Source: Caulobacter sp. SL161 (lineage in GTDB: Bacteria > Pseudomonadota > Alphaproteobacteria > Caulobacterales > Caulobacteraceae). From it: a stretch of 64,000 bases of DNA. Location of the stretch: positions 2,728,001 to 2,792,000 of the forward strand of contig NZ_JAPPRA010000001.1 in assembly GCF_026672375.1 (NCBI RefSeq), written 5' to 3'. The notes under the pieces were generated by a model. That model saw only the letters and a list, made by a program, of their open reading frames with translations, was not told the origin of the DNA and did not search any database. How positions within the stretch are numbered: the stretch's first letter is position 1; each line of letters opens with the position of its first letter. Both the position numbers and the translations under genes were made by a program. Below are positions 10,384-20,056 of this stretch, in pieces.

Positions 10384-11133
10384 TTAAGCGACCAGACGTG
10401 AGGGCTCGTGCGTTACCTGGGCGATCAGTCGTTCCAGGGCGTACTGGTAGAGCACGATGTCCCTCTCGTTCTGCAAGATGAGCTGACGGCACGCCCGCGC
10501 GCTGAGCCCCGCCTCGGACGCACCGCCCGTCCGGGTGATGTTCAGCCTCGGGATCTCAGGAAGCGCGCGGCAGAAGGCCTCCTCCGCCCACGCCAGGGAC
10601 TCGTGAGGATGTTCGCAGACATAGAACCAGACCATCTGGTTGATGAGCCGTCTCGCGGCGGAGAGGTCCTGATCATTGACCATAGACCAACCCGATCCCG
10701 TCAGTTGGCGGAAATGGTGATCATGGGTGTGGAGCTGCACCGCCGGATCGTCGCAGGTGACAAAATCATCCATGCACAGCGTCTTGGCGAGGCGAACCGC
10801 CCTGAAGCGCGGATCCCTGACCTGAGAATCAGACAATTCGACGACGTGATGGAAGTAGCGATAGACGGATACGATCCGGTCAATCGGCCAGCGAAAATTC
10901 GTGGCCGCCGCCATGCCTGAACCCACGGCCTGATAGATATCGAAGCCATAGTGGCCGGCGTAGAAGTCGTAACCGCGAAAACCGGCGTAGCGCCCCGCCC
11001 TCTGGGCGTGTTCAGTCGCGTCGTTCTCGATCCTGGGGCAACACCGCTCGTCAGGGAACAAGCTCCGAAGAGCGTCCTCGACCGAGGTTCCGCCAGCCTT
11101 GGGATTGTGAAAGAAAAACAGGGAATCGGCCAT
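10384..11133 (-). CDS. Sulfotransferase family protein
   Basis: The start at 11133 (GGAGG five bases upstream) gives 249 residues beginning MADSLFFFHNPKAGGTSVED. The HNPKAGGTS segment is the 5'-phosphosulfate-binding loop of carbohydrate sulfotransferases, and FRWPIDRIVSVYRYF matches the 3'-phosphate-binding R-P-x-x-R-x-x-S-x-Y pattern. These enzymes transfer sulfate from PAPS to sugars or other acceptors. The frame stays open upstream to 11268 without domain-like sequence. No polysaccharide cluster flanks it, so the acceptor is unknown. Confidence 0.75.
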   Translation of the reverse strand: MADSLFFFHNPKAGGTSVEDALRSLFPDERCCPRIENDATEHAQRAGRYAGFRGYDFYAGHYGFDIYQAVGSGMAAATNFRWPIDRIVSVYRYFHHVVELSDSQVRDPRFRAVRLAKTLCMDDFVTCDDPAVQLHTHDHHFRQLTGSGWSMVNDQDLSAARRLINQMVWFYVCEHPHESLAWAEEAFCRALPEIPRLNITRTGGASEAGLSARACRQLILQNERDIVLYQYALERLIAQVTHEPSRLVA

Positions 11134-11295
11134 GCCCGCCTCCGCTCGTGGGCGGTCGACGCCGCCCTTCCGTGCATTCAACGAACGTGCAGAAATATTC
11201 CGTCGCGCATTCAATCGCGACAACTGGAAAAATACAGATGACCCTTGTTTGATCCTAAAGTGCGACATTAGGTCGCGCGAAAAACGATCGCCTTA

Positions 11296-11883
11296 TTACT
11301 CGCAGAGGCGCTTTAGATTCATCAGCACCTTGGGCGTATCTTTCCGGAGAGCCTCACGGATCAGCGCCTTTGGGACAGGCCAGTCGACGGCCAGGCGATT
11401 GTCGTAGAGCACCCGGGTCCGTCGGCCGCCATCCAAGGCCTGCAGCTTCCATTCGCCCTGCTCGACCTTCAGATCGCCGCCGACCAGTCTGAACTTGATG
11501 CGGCTGTAGGGTTCGTAGTCGGACCGGAAGACGATCCGCAGACCGGGAAACACGAGATTGCGTCGGGTCACATGCTCACGGATGTCCCACCCGCGGGCCA
11601 TGTCGCCCTCGACGATGCGGCAGACCGCGAGCGTGGTGATCATCACCTTGGCGGCCGCGCAGTCGGTCATGATGCGCCAGACCTTCTGAGGCGGCGCATC
11701 GATATCCACCACACCCTTCACATGCCCTGAGATGCCGTCAGGGTCGGGAAACACTTCGGCATAGGCCTCCCCCTTGGCGAGCGCCGCCTTGGCCTTGGCG
11801 GAGAGATCAAAGGACCAGGCCTGGCCCGCGACCAAGAGTGAAAACGCCACGATGGCCAGAGCGACGGGATTTCGAACGCGCAT
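11296..11883 (-). CDS. Secreted SRPBCC (START/polyketide-cyclase-like) protein
   Basis: From ATG at 11883 (AGGAG nine bases upstream; a GTG at 11892 is less likely) the protein is 195 residues. It has a signal peptide (MRVRNPVALAIVAFSLLVA...). The SRPBCC fold is suggested by GVVDIDAPPQKVWRIMTDC, then CRIVEGDMARGWDIREHV, FRSDYEPYSRIKFRL, and the last long helix VPKALIREALRKDTPKVLMN. Such domains bind hydrophobic ligands in a deep cavity. Its ligand is unknown. A 93-base gap separates it from the downstream end of the helicase gene on the same strand. Confidence 0.7.
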   Translation of the reverse strand: MRVRNPVALAIVAFSLLVAGQAWSFDLSAKAKAALAKGEAYAEVFPDPDGISGHVKGVVDIDAPPQKVWRIMTDCAAAKVMITTLAVCRIVEGDMARGWDIREHVTRRNLVFPGLRIVFRSDYEPYSRIKFRLVGGDLKVEQGEWKLQALDGGRRTRVLYDNRLAVDWPVPKALIREALRKDTPKVLMNLKRLCE

Positions 11884-11975
11884 GCACAGCACTCCTCGTG
11901 ACGGGGTCGTTACGGCTCCAGAGGCGAACCGGACGCATCATGCGATCATTGTTCGGCGTGTCGGCGGCGCGGAGC

Positions 11976-14796
11976 TCAGGCCTCTTTCCTGGCCAGGAAA
12001 GCGCCGGTCGCTTCGATGGCCTCGACCAAGCTGACCCGCTCCAACGTGACACCCTCGGGAAGGCTCGAGAACAGCCGCGTGGGCGCGGCCGCATCCAGCA
12101 TCACGAACACACCCCGGTCGTCGGCCCGCCGGATCAGGCGACCGAAGGCCTGGCTGATCCGCGCGCGGGCCACCGCGTCGTCATAGCCCTTACCCCCAAA
12201 CCGCAAACGTCGCGCCTTGTGCAGCACGTCGGGGCGCGGCCAGGGCACGCGATCAAACACCAGCAGCCGCAGCGAGCGGCCGGGCACATCCACGCCGTCG
12301 CGGATCGCGTCAGTGCCCAGCAGGCAGGCGTCCTCCTCGGCCCGGAAGATGTCCACCAAAGCCCCGACCTCCAGTGGATCGACGTGCTGGGCGTAGAGCG
12401 CCAGGCCCTGATCGGCCAGCGGCGCGGCGATGCGCTCATGCACAGCCTTGAGTCGACGGATGGCGGTGAAGAGACCAAGCCCCCCGCCCCCGGCCGCCAG
12501 GAACAGCTCGCGCATCGCCGCCGAGACCTGGCGCGGATCTTCCTTGTTCACGTCGGTGACGACAAAGGCCTTGGCGTTGTTCTCATAGTCAAAAGGCGAC
12601 ACAAGCCGCAGCACCTTGGGCGCGGTCGGCAGGCGCGCCGCGCCTGTGCGCATCTCGGCCAGGGCGAATGGGTCCTCCAGCGCGGGATCAACCAGGGTGG
12701 CGCTGGTCACCAGGACACCGTGCGCGGGCGACAGCACCGCCGCCCGCAACGGTTCGGTCGGGTCCACCCAGTGCCGGCGGCAAGCGGCGTCCACCACACG
12801 CCCGTACAGGAAGGTCGCCTCGAACCAGTCGACGAAGTCCGGATCGCTGTCGCTGGGCTCAACGTCGTCGTCCTCGATGGCTTTGAGGATCGAGCGCCAG
12901 GCCGGCAGCGTCATGCGCGCGCGGCGGTCCAGGCCGCGCAACGCCCCTCGATCCTGGCCCGCTCCGACGCGCCAAGGTGCTCGGCATCCTCGTCCAGCAC
13001 GTCTTCGAGCGCCCGGGCCAGGGCCAGCAGCGGGGCCTCGATCGCCGCGAGCGCCTTGGCCGCTTCGGGCGCGCGCTCGCGGACCAGATCGGTCGCCGGG
13101 CGCGCGTCGCATTGCAGGCCAAGATCGGCCCCGCCCCGGTCGCCGCTGCGGGCCCGCAGCTGCTCGATGACGGCGACGAGGAAGTTCTCGATCGGACCGA
13201 TCGGATTGATCTGCCCGTCGGGCGGCGCAACCCGGCCTGACCAGCCCTCGCCCGGCAGGGCGGCTGCGGCCTGAATAGCTTGGCTCATCGCACCGCGCGC
13301 GCCTTCGCGGTCACCCAGAATGTCCAGCAGACGTGCTTCAAGGCCGCGCCCGCGGCGACCACGCCCTTCGGGTCCCCGATCCAGCGCCGCAGCTCCGCCG
13401 CCTCCGCGCCCGACAGGGCGGCCGAGAAGGCGCTGTCGGCGGCCTCGAACAGATGGTGGCCCTCGTCGAAGACAATGCGTTTGAGGCTGGTGGTCTCGTT
13501 GTCGCCCTTCAGCCCCCGCGCCGTGCGCGCGCCGTCGAAGGCCGCCTGGGTCAGGACCAGCGCGTGGTTGGCGATGACGAGGTCGGCGCGCTTGGACGCC
13601 CGCACCGCCTTCTCGATGAAGCAGATGCGATAGTGCTGACAGCCCGCGTGGATACACTCGCCCCGACGGTCCACCAGATTGGCGGGACTGGCCTGGACCG
13701 AGGGCGGCACGGCCGCCAGGGTTGGCAGCCAGGCGGGAAAGTCGCCGCCGGTCATGTCGCCGTCGCGCGTGGCGCGGGCCCAGCGCGCCGTCAGAGCCAG
13801 ACCGATCAGATCGCCGTTACCCAGCTGAGCGCCATTGATCTGCTCCTGAAAATTCAACAGGCACAGATAGTTCTCGCGGCCTTTTCGTACGACCGCCTTG
13901 CGGGCCCGCTCCTTGGGATCGGGATAGATCGACCGGCTCTCGCGCTCGATCTGCCGCTGCAGGGCGCGGGTATAGGTGCTGACCCAGACCGACGGGCCGT
14001 TCGCTTCGGCCCACAGCGACGCCGGCGCCAGATAGCCGAGCGTCTTGCCGACGCCCGTACCCGCCTCGGCCAGCATCATGCGCGGCTCGCCCTCCCGCTC
14101 GCGCGGCTGGAAGGCGAAGGTGGCTTCCCTGGCGAAAGTCGCCTGGGCTTCGCGGACCTCCTCCAGGCCCGATCGCTGAAGCAGTTCGGTCAGACGCTCG
14201 CCGGCGCGCTCGGGATCAATGGGGCGCGACCCCGCTTCGCCGGGCGGCGCCTGGTCTTCCCACTCTACAAGCCGCGCCCAGACATCGAGGCCCGAACCGC
14301 GGAACTGGTTGCCGACGGGAACCGAGCGCAGCGCGCCGATCACCGCCGCTCCCCACGACCAGCCGCCCTTGGCCAGGGTCTCGGCGATCGCCAGGGCCTC
14401 TTCGCGGGACGGGACCGGCGTCAGCGCCAGCTCTCGAAGCAGGGCGTCGGCGGCCTCGCGCAGGGTCTGGGCCTGTTCGGCCGCGCCGTGCGGTTCGCGC
14501 AGACCCAGCGCTGTCGCCAGGCCCACCGCCGAGGGGGCGCAGAACGCCGCCGGACGCACAAAGGCGTGCAGCTCAAGCACGTCGAACAAGCGCGGCGAGC
14601 GCGACGGCGGCGACAGGTTCAGGCGACGGGCGGTCATGGCTGCATGGGCCACCAGCACCGGCCCATGCTCGAAGAGATCGCGGGCGTCCGGCGCGCGGAG
14701 CATGCGGGCCGCGCCGCCATCGGCCAGGCCGGCGCGCGGTCCGGGCAGGACGACCAGGGCCGGAGCCAGGTCCAGAGTCGGCGGCGAAGCAGTCAC
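11976..14796 (-). pseudogene. DinG-like (XPD/Rad3-type) ATP-dependent DNA helicase, broken by two frameshifts
   Basis: GTG at 14796 opens a frame running to about 13340, with Walker A LAEAGTGVGKTLGYLAP, a DEGH box (RIVFDEGHHLFEAA) and cysteines in the Fe-S region (YLCLLNF, GECIHAGCQHYRICF). The protein then continues in a second frame (LEARLLDILGDREGARG...) to about 12945. It finishes in a third frame (ALRGLDRRARMTLPAWRS... to the stop at 11976), which carries helicase motifs GVLVTSATLVDP, GTDAIRDGVDVPG and QAFGRLIRRADDRGVFVMLD. Adding one G near 13342-13350 and one in the G4 run at 12944-12947 restores about 940 residues, the expected length. The family unwinds 5'-tailed DNA, R-loops and damaged forks. 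Both breaks are single missing Gs, so sequence error is a serious possibility. Confidence 0.8.
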
Positions 14797-14852
14797 CCGC
14801 GTTGGTTATCAGAAGCCGGCTCGAAACAGAATGGGAACGGCCGCAGCGCGGC

Positions 14853-15818
14853 CTAACCCACCGGGTCCTCGTCATCCTCGGCCAAGCCGAGCAGCCGGTC
14901 GATCGCTCTTTGCGCCTTCTCGCGGACGGCGGGCTGGTCGCTGTCAGCCGCTCGACGATACATCTGAAGCGCCAGCTCCCGATCAGACTTCACGCCGCGA
15001 CCCGTCTCGCACATCACGCCCAGGGCGAACCAGGCGTCGTAGTCGCCCCGATCCGCCGCCAACTGGAACCAGCGCATCGCCACAACATAGTTTCTGTCCG
15101 TCAGCTGCCCATTGTAGTGGGCCGCGCCCAGTCGATACATCGCATCCGGCAGCTCGTTCCGCGCCGCGGCGCGGTAGAAGTAGAGCGCCTTGTCGGAGTC
15201 CGAGGCCACCCCCATCCCCTCGGCGTGAAGGCGACCTAGCTCGTTCATGGCCTCGGCCGAGCCCATCTCGATGGCGCGGCGCAGCCAAAGAACGCCCCGT
15301 CTGGCGTCCGAGCGCCCGCCATACCCCTCCATCAGGGCGACGCCCGCGCCGAACGCCCCGGCGGCCGATCCGGCCTCACCCGACCGCAGATACCAGGCGC
15401 GGGCCAGACGCGGGTTCTCGGGTAATCCGTATCCGCCCCGGTGCATCACGGCCATGTTGAACATGGCGTTCGGATCGCCCAGACGCGCCGCCCGCGCGTA
15501 GAGCTTCACGGCGCCGGAGGCGTCAATCGCCAGCCCTTCCGCGCCGAAGAGGTAGAGATTGCCGAGCTCGACCATCGCGTCGGTCTCGCCGAGCGCCACA
15601 GCCTTTCGAAGCCAGACCAGCCCCTTAGCGACATCCGGCTCGCGCCCCTCGCCCCGAATGTGACAGATCGCCAGATCGACATAGAATGACGTGTCGCCGC
15701 CCTCCGCCGCCCGCTCGACGGCAGTGCAGTCGGTCTGGGAGCGCCAGTCCTGGGCGCGCGCCGAGTCATCGGGCCAAAGGCCCGCGACGATCAGCGCGAT
15801 CAACCAACCCAAACGCAT
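14853..15818 (-). CDS. Secreted Sel1-repeat protein
   Basis: A protein of 321 residues from ATG at 15818 with a signal peptide (MRLGWLIALIVAGLWPDDSA...). It has about seven Sel1-like repeats of roughly 36 residues, for example KGLVWLRKAVALGETDAMVE, then LYARAARLGDPNAMFNMAVM, LWLRRAIEMGSAEAMNELGR and YRAAARNELPDAMYRLG. The C-terminus is acidic (LAEDDEDPVG). Sel1 repeats are TPR-like scaffolds, often periplasmic and linked to envelope or polarity functions. The partner is unknown. The helicase gene follows 56 bases downstream on the same strand. Confidence 0.85.
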   Translation of the reverse strand: MRLGWLIALIVAGLWPDDSARAQDWRSQTDCTAVERAAEGGDTSFYVDLAICHIRGEGREPDVAKGLVWLRKAVALGETDAMVELGNLYLFGAEGLAIDASGAVKLYARAARLGDPNAMFNMAVMHRGGYGLPENPRLARAWYLRSGEAGSAAGAFGAGVALMEGYGGRSDARRGVLWLRRAIEMGSAEAMNELGRLHAEGMGVASDSDKALYFYRAAARNELPDAMYRLGAAHYNGQLTDRNYVVAMRWFQLAADRGDYDAWFALGVMCETGRGVKSDRELALQMYRRAADSDQPAVREKAQRAIDRLLGLAEDDEDPVG

Positions 15819-15963
15819 CAATGCCTCACACCGCCGAAGCGTCACGACAGCGCCCCCAGCGTCAAGCCAGACAACCGCAAGCTATGGCCGATGCAACCGA
15901 ACTCGCGCAGGGCGCGCGCAAAAGCAGGGTGAAACAGAAAGGGAACATGCTATATCGCCAGCA

Positions 15964-18525
15964 ATGCTCGCGGCGAACGCCCTTCCTCCTCAGTTCCAGG
16001 CCTGGTTCGCCAAACGCGGGTGGACCCCGCGCGACCATCAACTGGCGATGCTGGAAAAGGCGCGGGCCGGTCGCGGGGCCTTGCTGATCGCCCCGACCGG
16101 CGGCGGCAAAACTCTGGCGGGCTTCCTGCCCAGCCTGATCGAACTGGCCGAGCGTCCCCCGCGCAACACTCCGGCCGGCGTCCACACCCTCTATATCTCG
16201 CCCCTGAAGGCGCTGGCAGTGGACGTCGAGCGCAACCTGCTCACCCCCATTCGCGAGATAGGCCTGCCGATCGTCGCCGAGAGCCGCACCGGTGACACCG
16301 GCGAGAGCCGCAAGGCCCGCCAGAAGGTCCGCCCGCCCGACATCCTGCTGACCACCCCCGAGCAACTGGCGCTGTTCTGCGCCTGGGAAGGCGCGCGCGA
16401 GTACTTTTCCGACCTGCGCTGCGTCATCATCGATGAGGCCCATGCGATCTGGCCCAGCAAGCGCGGCGACCTCCTGGCGCTGGGCCTGTCGCGCCTGCAG
16501 CAGTTCGCGCCCGGTATGCGCCGGGTGGGGCTTTCGGCGACGGTGGATGATCCAGACTTGGTGCGGAAGTGGCTGGGCGTGAACAAAAACCCTCCCCCTA
16601 GCGGGGGAGGTGTCGGCGCAGCCGACGGAGGGGGAAGTTCTGCTGACCTTGCCCCTTCCCCCTCCGGCGCTTCGCGCCACCTCCCCCCTGAGGGGGAGGA
16701 TTTCTCCATCGACCTCGTGCTCGGCGCGGGCGGCGCCCAGCCTGTCGTCGAGGTCCTGGTCTCCGGCGGCCGCGTGCCGTGGGCCGGCCACACGGCCGAG
16801 CACGCCATGGCCGAGGTCTACGACATCATCAAAGCGGCCAAGACGGCCCTCGTTTTCGTCAATACCCGCTTCCAGGCCGAGTTCGCGTTCCAGCGCCTTT
16901 GGGAGCTGAACGACGAGGGCCTGCCGATCGCCCTGCACCATGGCAGCCTGTCGGCCGAACAGCGCCGCAAGGTCGAGGCGGCGATGGCGCGGGGCGAACT
17001 GCGCGCGGTGGTCTGCACCTCGACCCTGGACATGGGCATCGACTGGGGCGACGTTGATCTCGTCATCCAGCTGGCCGCCCCCAAGGGCGCCTCGCGGATG
17101 GTCCAGCGCATCGGTCGCGCCAATCACCGTCTGGACGAGCCCAGCCGCGCCCTGTTCGTGCCCGCCAGCCGCTTCGAGATGCTGGAGTGCCGCGCGGCCG
17201 CCGACGCCATTCTGGAGAACCACCTGGACGGCGAACCGCCCCGTATCGGCGGCCTGGACGTTCTGGCGCAGCATATCATGGGCTGTGCGTGCTCGGAGCC
17301 GTTCAAGCTGACCGACCTCTATGACGAGGTCCGCTCGGCGGGGCCTTACGCCGAGCTGACCTGGGAGGATTTCGAGGCCGTGGTCGACTTCGTCTCGACC
17401 GGCGGCTACGCGCTTCGCACCTACGACAAGTTTCGGCGGATCGTGCAGACCGCCGACGGCCTCTGGACTGCGCGCAACGCCCAGGCCCGCCAGCAGCACC
17501 GCATGAATGTCGGAGCCATCATCTCCCCGGCGATGATCAACATTCGGGTTGGCGGCGGGCGGAGGCCCGTGGGAGGACGCAAGATCGGCGAGGCCGAGGA
17601 AGGCTATTTCGAGCAGCTGACGCCGGGCGACACCTTCGTCTTCGCCGGCCAGGTCTGGCGCTACAACAGCCTCGTCGGGGCCGACGCCTTTGTCTCGCCC
17701 GCGCCCAACGATGATCCGAAGATGCCGAGTTGGGGCGGCTCGAAATTCCCGCTGTCGACCTATCTGGCCGGTCGCGTGCGGCAGATGATGCATGACGAGC
17801 GCGAGTGGAGCGCCCTGCCCGGCGACGTGCAGGAGTGGCTGTCTTGGCAGAAGATCCGCTCGGCCATTCCGGCGGAGGGCGAGATGCTGCTGGAGACCTT
17901 CCCGCGCGGGAAGCGGTTCCACATGGTCTGCTATCCGTTCGACGGGCGCCTTGCCCACACCACCCTGGCCATGCTGCTGACCCGCCGGCTGGACCGGCTG
18001 GGCGTCGGCCCGCTGGGCTTTGTGTGCAACGACTACGCGCTGAACCTGTGGTCGCTGCGCCCCATGGACGATCTGGATCTGGACGAGCTTTTCGCCCAGG
18101 ACATGCTGGGCGACGACCTTGAGGCTTGGCTGGACGAGAGCTTCATGATGAAGCGCTCGTTCAAGCACTGCGCTCTGATCGCGGGTCTGATCGAGCGCCG
18201 CCACCCTGGCGCCGAGAAGTCCGGGCGGCAGGTGACCTTCTCGACGGACCTGATCTACGACGTGCTGCGCAAACACCAACCCGACCACCTGATGCTGCGC
18301 TGCGCGCGGCTCGACGCGGCCACGGGCCTGCTGGACATCGCGCGCCTGGGCGACATGCTGACCCGTGTCAGCGGGCGCATCCGGCACGTGGCGCTGGATC
18401 GCGTCTCGCCCTTCGCTGTCCCGATGATGCTGGAGATCGGCCGCGAACGGGCTCCGGGCGACGCCGCCGGCGAGATGATCCTGGCCGAGGCCGAAGCGGA
18501 CCTGATCGCCGAGGCGCGGCCGTGA
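15964..18525 (+). CDS. Ligase-associated DNA-damage-response DEXH-box helicase (Lhr-like)
   Basis: From ATG at 15964 the protein has 853 residues. It shows Walker A LLIAPTGGGKTLAGFLPSLI, the DEXH box VIIDEAHAIWPSKRGD (DEAH), motif III GLSATVDDPD, motif IV/V FVNTRFQAE and CTSTLDMGIDWGDVD, and motif VI QRIGRANHRLDEPSRA. These are followed by the winged-helix and core domain of the Lhr subfamily. The family acts with the phosphoesterase PdeM, an exonuclease and an ATP-dependent ligase; here only PdeM is adjacent, overlapping by four bases. About 38 residues at roughly 210-247 are encoded by an inverted C/G-rich repeat (16591-16699). The start is the first ATG in frame ahead of the helicase domain and lacks a strong ribosome site. 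Confidence 0.9.
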   Translation: MLAANALPPQFQAWFAKRGWTPRDHQLAMLEKARAGRGALLIAPTGGGKTLAGFLPSLIELAERPPRNTPAGVHTLYISPLKALAVDVERNLLTPIREIGLPIVAESRTGDTGESRKARQKVRPPDILLTTPEQLALFCAWEGAREYFSDLRCVIIDEAHAIWPSKRGDLLALGLSRLQQFAPGMRRVGLSATVDDPDLVRKWLGVNKNPPPSGGGVGAADGGGSSADLAPSPSGASRHLPPEGEDFSIDLVLGAGGAQPVVEVLVSGGRVPWAGHTAEHAMAEVYDIIKAAKTALVFVNTRFQAEFAFQRLWELNDEGLPIALHHGSLSAEQRRKVEAAMARGELRAVVCTSTLDMGIDWGDVDLVIQLAAPKGASRMVQRIGRANHRLDEPSRALFVPASRFEMLECRAAADAILENHLDGEPPRIGGLDVLAQHIMGCACSEPFKLTDLYDEVRSAGPYAELTWEDFEAVVDFVSTGGYALRTYDKFRRIVQTADGLWTARNAQARQQHRMNVGAIISPAMINIRVGGGRRPVGGRKIGEAEEGYFEQLTPGDTFVFAGQVWRYNSLVGADAFVSPAPNDDPKMPSWGGSKFPLSTYLAGRVRQMMHDEREWSALPGDVQEWLSWQKIRSAIPAEGEMLLETFPRGKRFHMVCYPFDGRLAHTTLAMLLTRRLDRLGVGPLGFVCNDYALNLWSLRPMDDLDLDELFAQDMLGDDLEAWLDESFMMKRSFKHCALIAGLIERRHPGAEKSGRQVTFSTDLIYDVLRKHQPDHLMLRCARLDAATGLLDIARLGDMLTRVSGRIRHVALDRVSPFAVPMMLEIGRERAPGDAAGEMILAEAEADLIAEARP
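16591..16699. repeat. C/G-rich inverted-repeat element inside the helicase reading frame
   Basis: The left copy begins CCTCCCCCTAGCGGGGGAGG and ends CGGAGGGGGAAG. The right copy is the same unit in reverse orientation (CTTCCCCCTCCGG ... CTGAGGGGGAGG). A short spacer (TTCTGCTGACC) separates them. Each copy holds its own small stem (GGCGCAGCCGAC region; GGCGCTTCGCGCC). The encoded peptide is Pro/Gly/Ser-rich, unlike its surroundings. Related C-run units occur in intergenic DNA at 47.8 and 53.4 kb. Confidence 0.85.
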
Positions 18526-19229
18526 CACGGTTCCAATCCTCACCCTGCGGCGGCCTTCGCGTTGCGCTCGCCAATGTCGAGGTGATGCTGAGGTGGTCCG
18601 GCGCACTGTGGCTAGAGCGCGAGCGCACGCTGATCGTGGCCGACCTGCACTTCGAGAAGGGCAGCAGCTACGCCGCGCGCTTTGGGCAGATGCTGCCGCC
18701 GTATGACACGCGTGAAACCCTGGATCGGCTCGATCGCGAGATCACCCAGCTGGCGCCCCGGCGGCTGATCTTTCTGGGCGACAGCTTTCACGACGCCGCC
18801 GGCGAGGCCCGGCTGGCCAGTGACGACTACAGTCGGTTGGCAGGTCTGGCTTCGGGACGAGAACTGGTCTGGGCGGTGGGCAACCATGACGCCGATGGCC
18901 CAAGAGCCCTGCCGGGTGACGTGATCGACGAGGCCAGCCTCGCGGGTCTCACGCTTCGGCATGAGCCCTTGCCCGGCGCGCAACCCGGCGAGGTGGCGGG
19001 GCACCTTCATCCCGCAGCCAAGGTGTCCAGCGGGCGCGCCACGGTCCGCCGCCGCTGCTTCGTCACCGACGGGGCGCGTCTGGTTCTGCCCGCCTTTGGC
19101 GCCTATGCGGGCGGCCTGAACATTCTCGACGAAGCCTTTTCCGGTCTATTCGATGGCCCGGTCCTGGCGGGAGCGCTGGGCCCCCAGCGGGTCCACGCGG
19201 TGGGCCTCAAATCCCTTCGACCGGACTAG
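18522..19229 (+). CDS. pdeM: Ligase-associated DNA-damage-response endonuclease PdeM
   Basis: GTG at 18522 overlaps the helicase stop (GTGA), giving 235 residues. The metallophosphoesterase motifs are in order: VADLHFEKGS (D-x-H), LIFLGDSFHD (GDxxHD type), AVGNHD (GNHD) and AGHLHP (GHxHP), which bind two metal ions. PdeM proteins belong to the same DNA-repair gene set as the upstream Lhr-like helicase, and overlapping genes imply coupled translation. The TAG stop at 19227-19229 is the first triplet of a 114-bp palindromic element, so the C-terminus (KSLRPD) may have been set by that insertion. Confidence 0.88.
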   Translation: MTRFQSSPCGGLRVALANVEVMLRWSGALWLERERTLIVADLHFEKGSSYAARFGQMLPPYDTRETLDRLDREITQLAPRRLIFLGDSFHDAAGEARLASDDYSRLAGLASGRELVWAVGNHDADGPRALPGDVIDEASLAGLTLRHEPLPGAQPGEVAGHLHPAAKVSSGRATVRRRCFVTDGARLVLPAFGAYAGGLNILDEAFSGLFDGPVLAGALGPQRVHAVGLKSLRPD

Positions 19230-19340
19230 AGCGCGTTAGGTTTGAGTGTGAGCGGCCAAACCGCTCGAACGCGCTCTAAGTCTATGAATTAGAGCCTGTC
19301 TATCTGGTTTGGAGGACGCCATCTAAACCAGACAGGCTCT
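19227..19340. repeat. Double-palindrome element, copy A (114 bp)
   Basis: Two 50-bp palindromes are joined by a 13-base spacer (AAGTCTATGAATT). The first has arms AGAGCGCGTT (19228-19237) and AACGCGCTCT (19268-19277). The second has arms AGAGCCTGTCT and GACAGGCTCT (19291-19340) with an inner CTGGTTT/AAACCAG pair. It begins with the pdeM stop codon. A second copy with identical architecture is at 58214-58327. Confidence 0.85.
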
Positions 19341-19351
19341 GGCGCCGGCGC

Positions 19352-19813
19352 TTACATATGCAGGGCCTGCTCCAGCGCGAACGCCAGAGAGATGGCCGCG
19401 CCGGCGGTCATCAGGGTGCGCATCCGGGGGCGCCAACTCGGCCCCTCGTGATCGGTGACATCCCAGACCCACTGCAGCAGGAACACCAGCAGAAAACCCG
19501 ATAGCTGCCAGGCCGCTTCGAACTTCAGGCCGCCCAGCAACAGGCCAAATCCGGCCAGCGGGAAAAGAAGAGAGATCCCCAGGACCGACCATCGCGGACT
19601 GGGGTTCTCGATCTCAAGACCGGTACGGACCCCGCCGAAATAGGAAACCATCGCGGCCGAGTAAGCCAGAAGTCCCAGCAAGGCGGACTTCCGGATGGCC
19701 ACGGGGCCATAACAGAACAAGCCCGACGCGATAAAGAATGGGATCAGGGTCGATAGACCAAAGACCCACGCCGCCGGTGGAACCGGCGTCCGCCCGCCCG
19801 CGGACTCGTTCAT
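19352..19813 (-). CDS. DUF3429-type membrane protein
   Basis: A 153-residue integral membrane protein with about five hydrophobic segments. The family signature LLAYSAAMVSYFGGVRTGLE (about residues 48-67) is the DUF3429 core. Further helices follow: ISLLFPLAGFGLLLGG, LSGFLLVFLLQWVWDV and MTAGAAISLAFALEQALHM. The biochemical role of DUF3429 is not known. It is convergent with pdeM; its stop lies 11 bases past repeat copy A. Confidence 0.85.
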   Translation of the reverse strand: MNESAGGRTPVPPAAWVFGLSTLIPFFIASGLFCYGPVAIRKSALLGLLAYSAAMVSYFGGVRTGLEIENPSPRWSVLGISLLFPLAGFGLLLGGLKFEAAWQLSGFLLVFLLQWVWDVTDHEGPSWRPRMRTLMTAGAAISLAFALEQALHM

Positions 19814-20056
19814 GCCACAACTCCTTCGGAAGGCGACCTTGGTCGCCCGCCCCTGCCCCTAACGCGACTATTACCGACCGCACGCGATAGGTCCACGGAC
19901 GATCGTCAGCGCGCGAAGCCCTGGCTCATGACCTGAATTGGCCCAGGAAGGTGTTTGAATGCAATGGAGTTTATCCCGAACAGGCGCCAGGGCGAGCGAG
20001 AACGGGCCATGACAAACGCGGCCCTCTTCCCGGCAAAGCGCGAGGTCGCGAGGCGT
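19814..20056. other. Intergenic region between DUF3429 gene and podJ end
   Basis: This 243-base stretch should contain the DUF3429 gene promoter is not applicable to podJ; podJ ends into it from the other side on the same strand. I see no clear terminator hairpin, operator or small gene here. Confidence 0.3.

Noticed and set aside
15862-18606. A 914-residue open frame opposite the DEXH helicase
   Set aside because: It has no domain signature and follows from codon structure of the real helicase gene.
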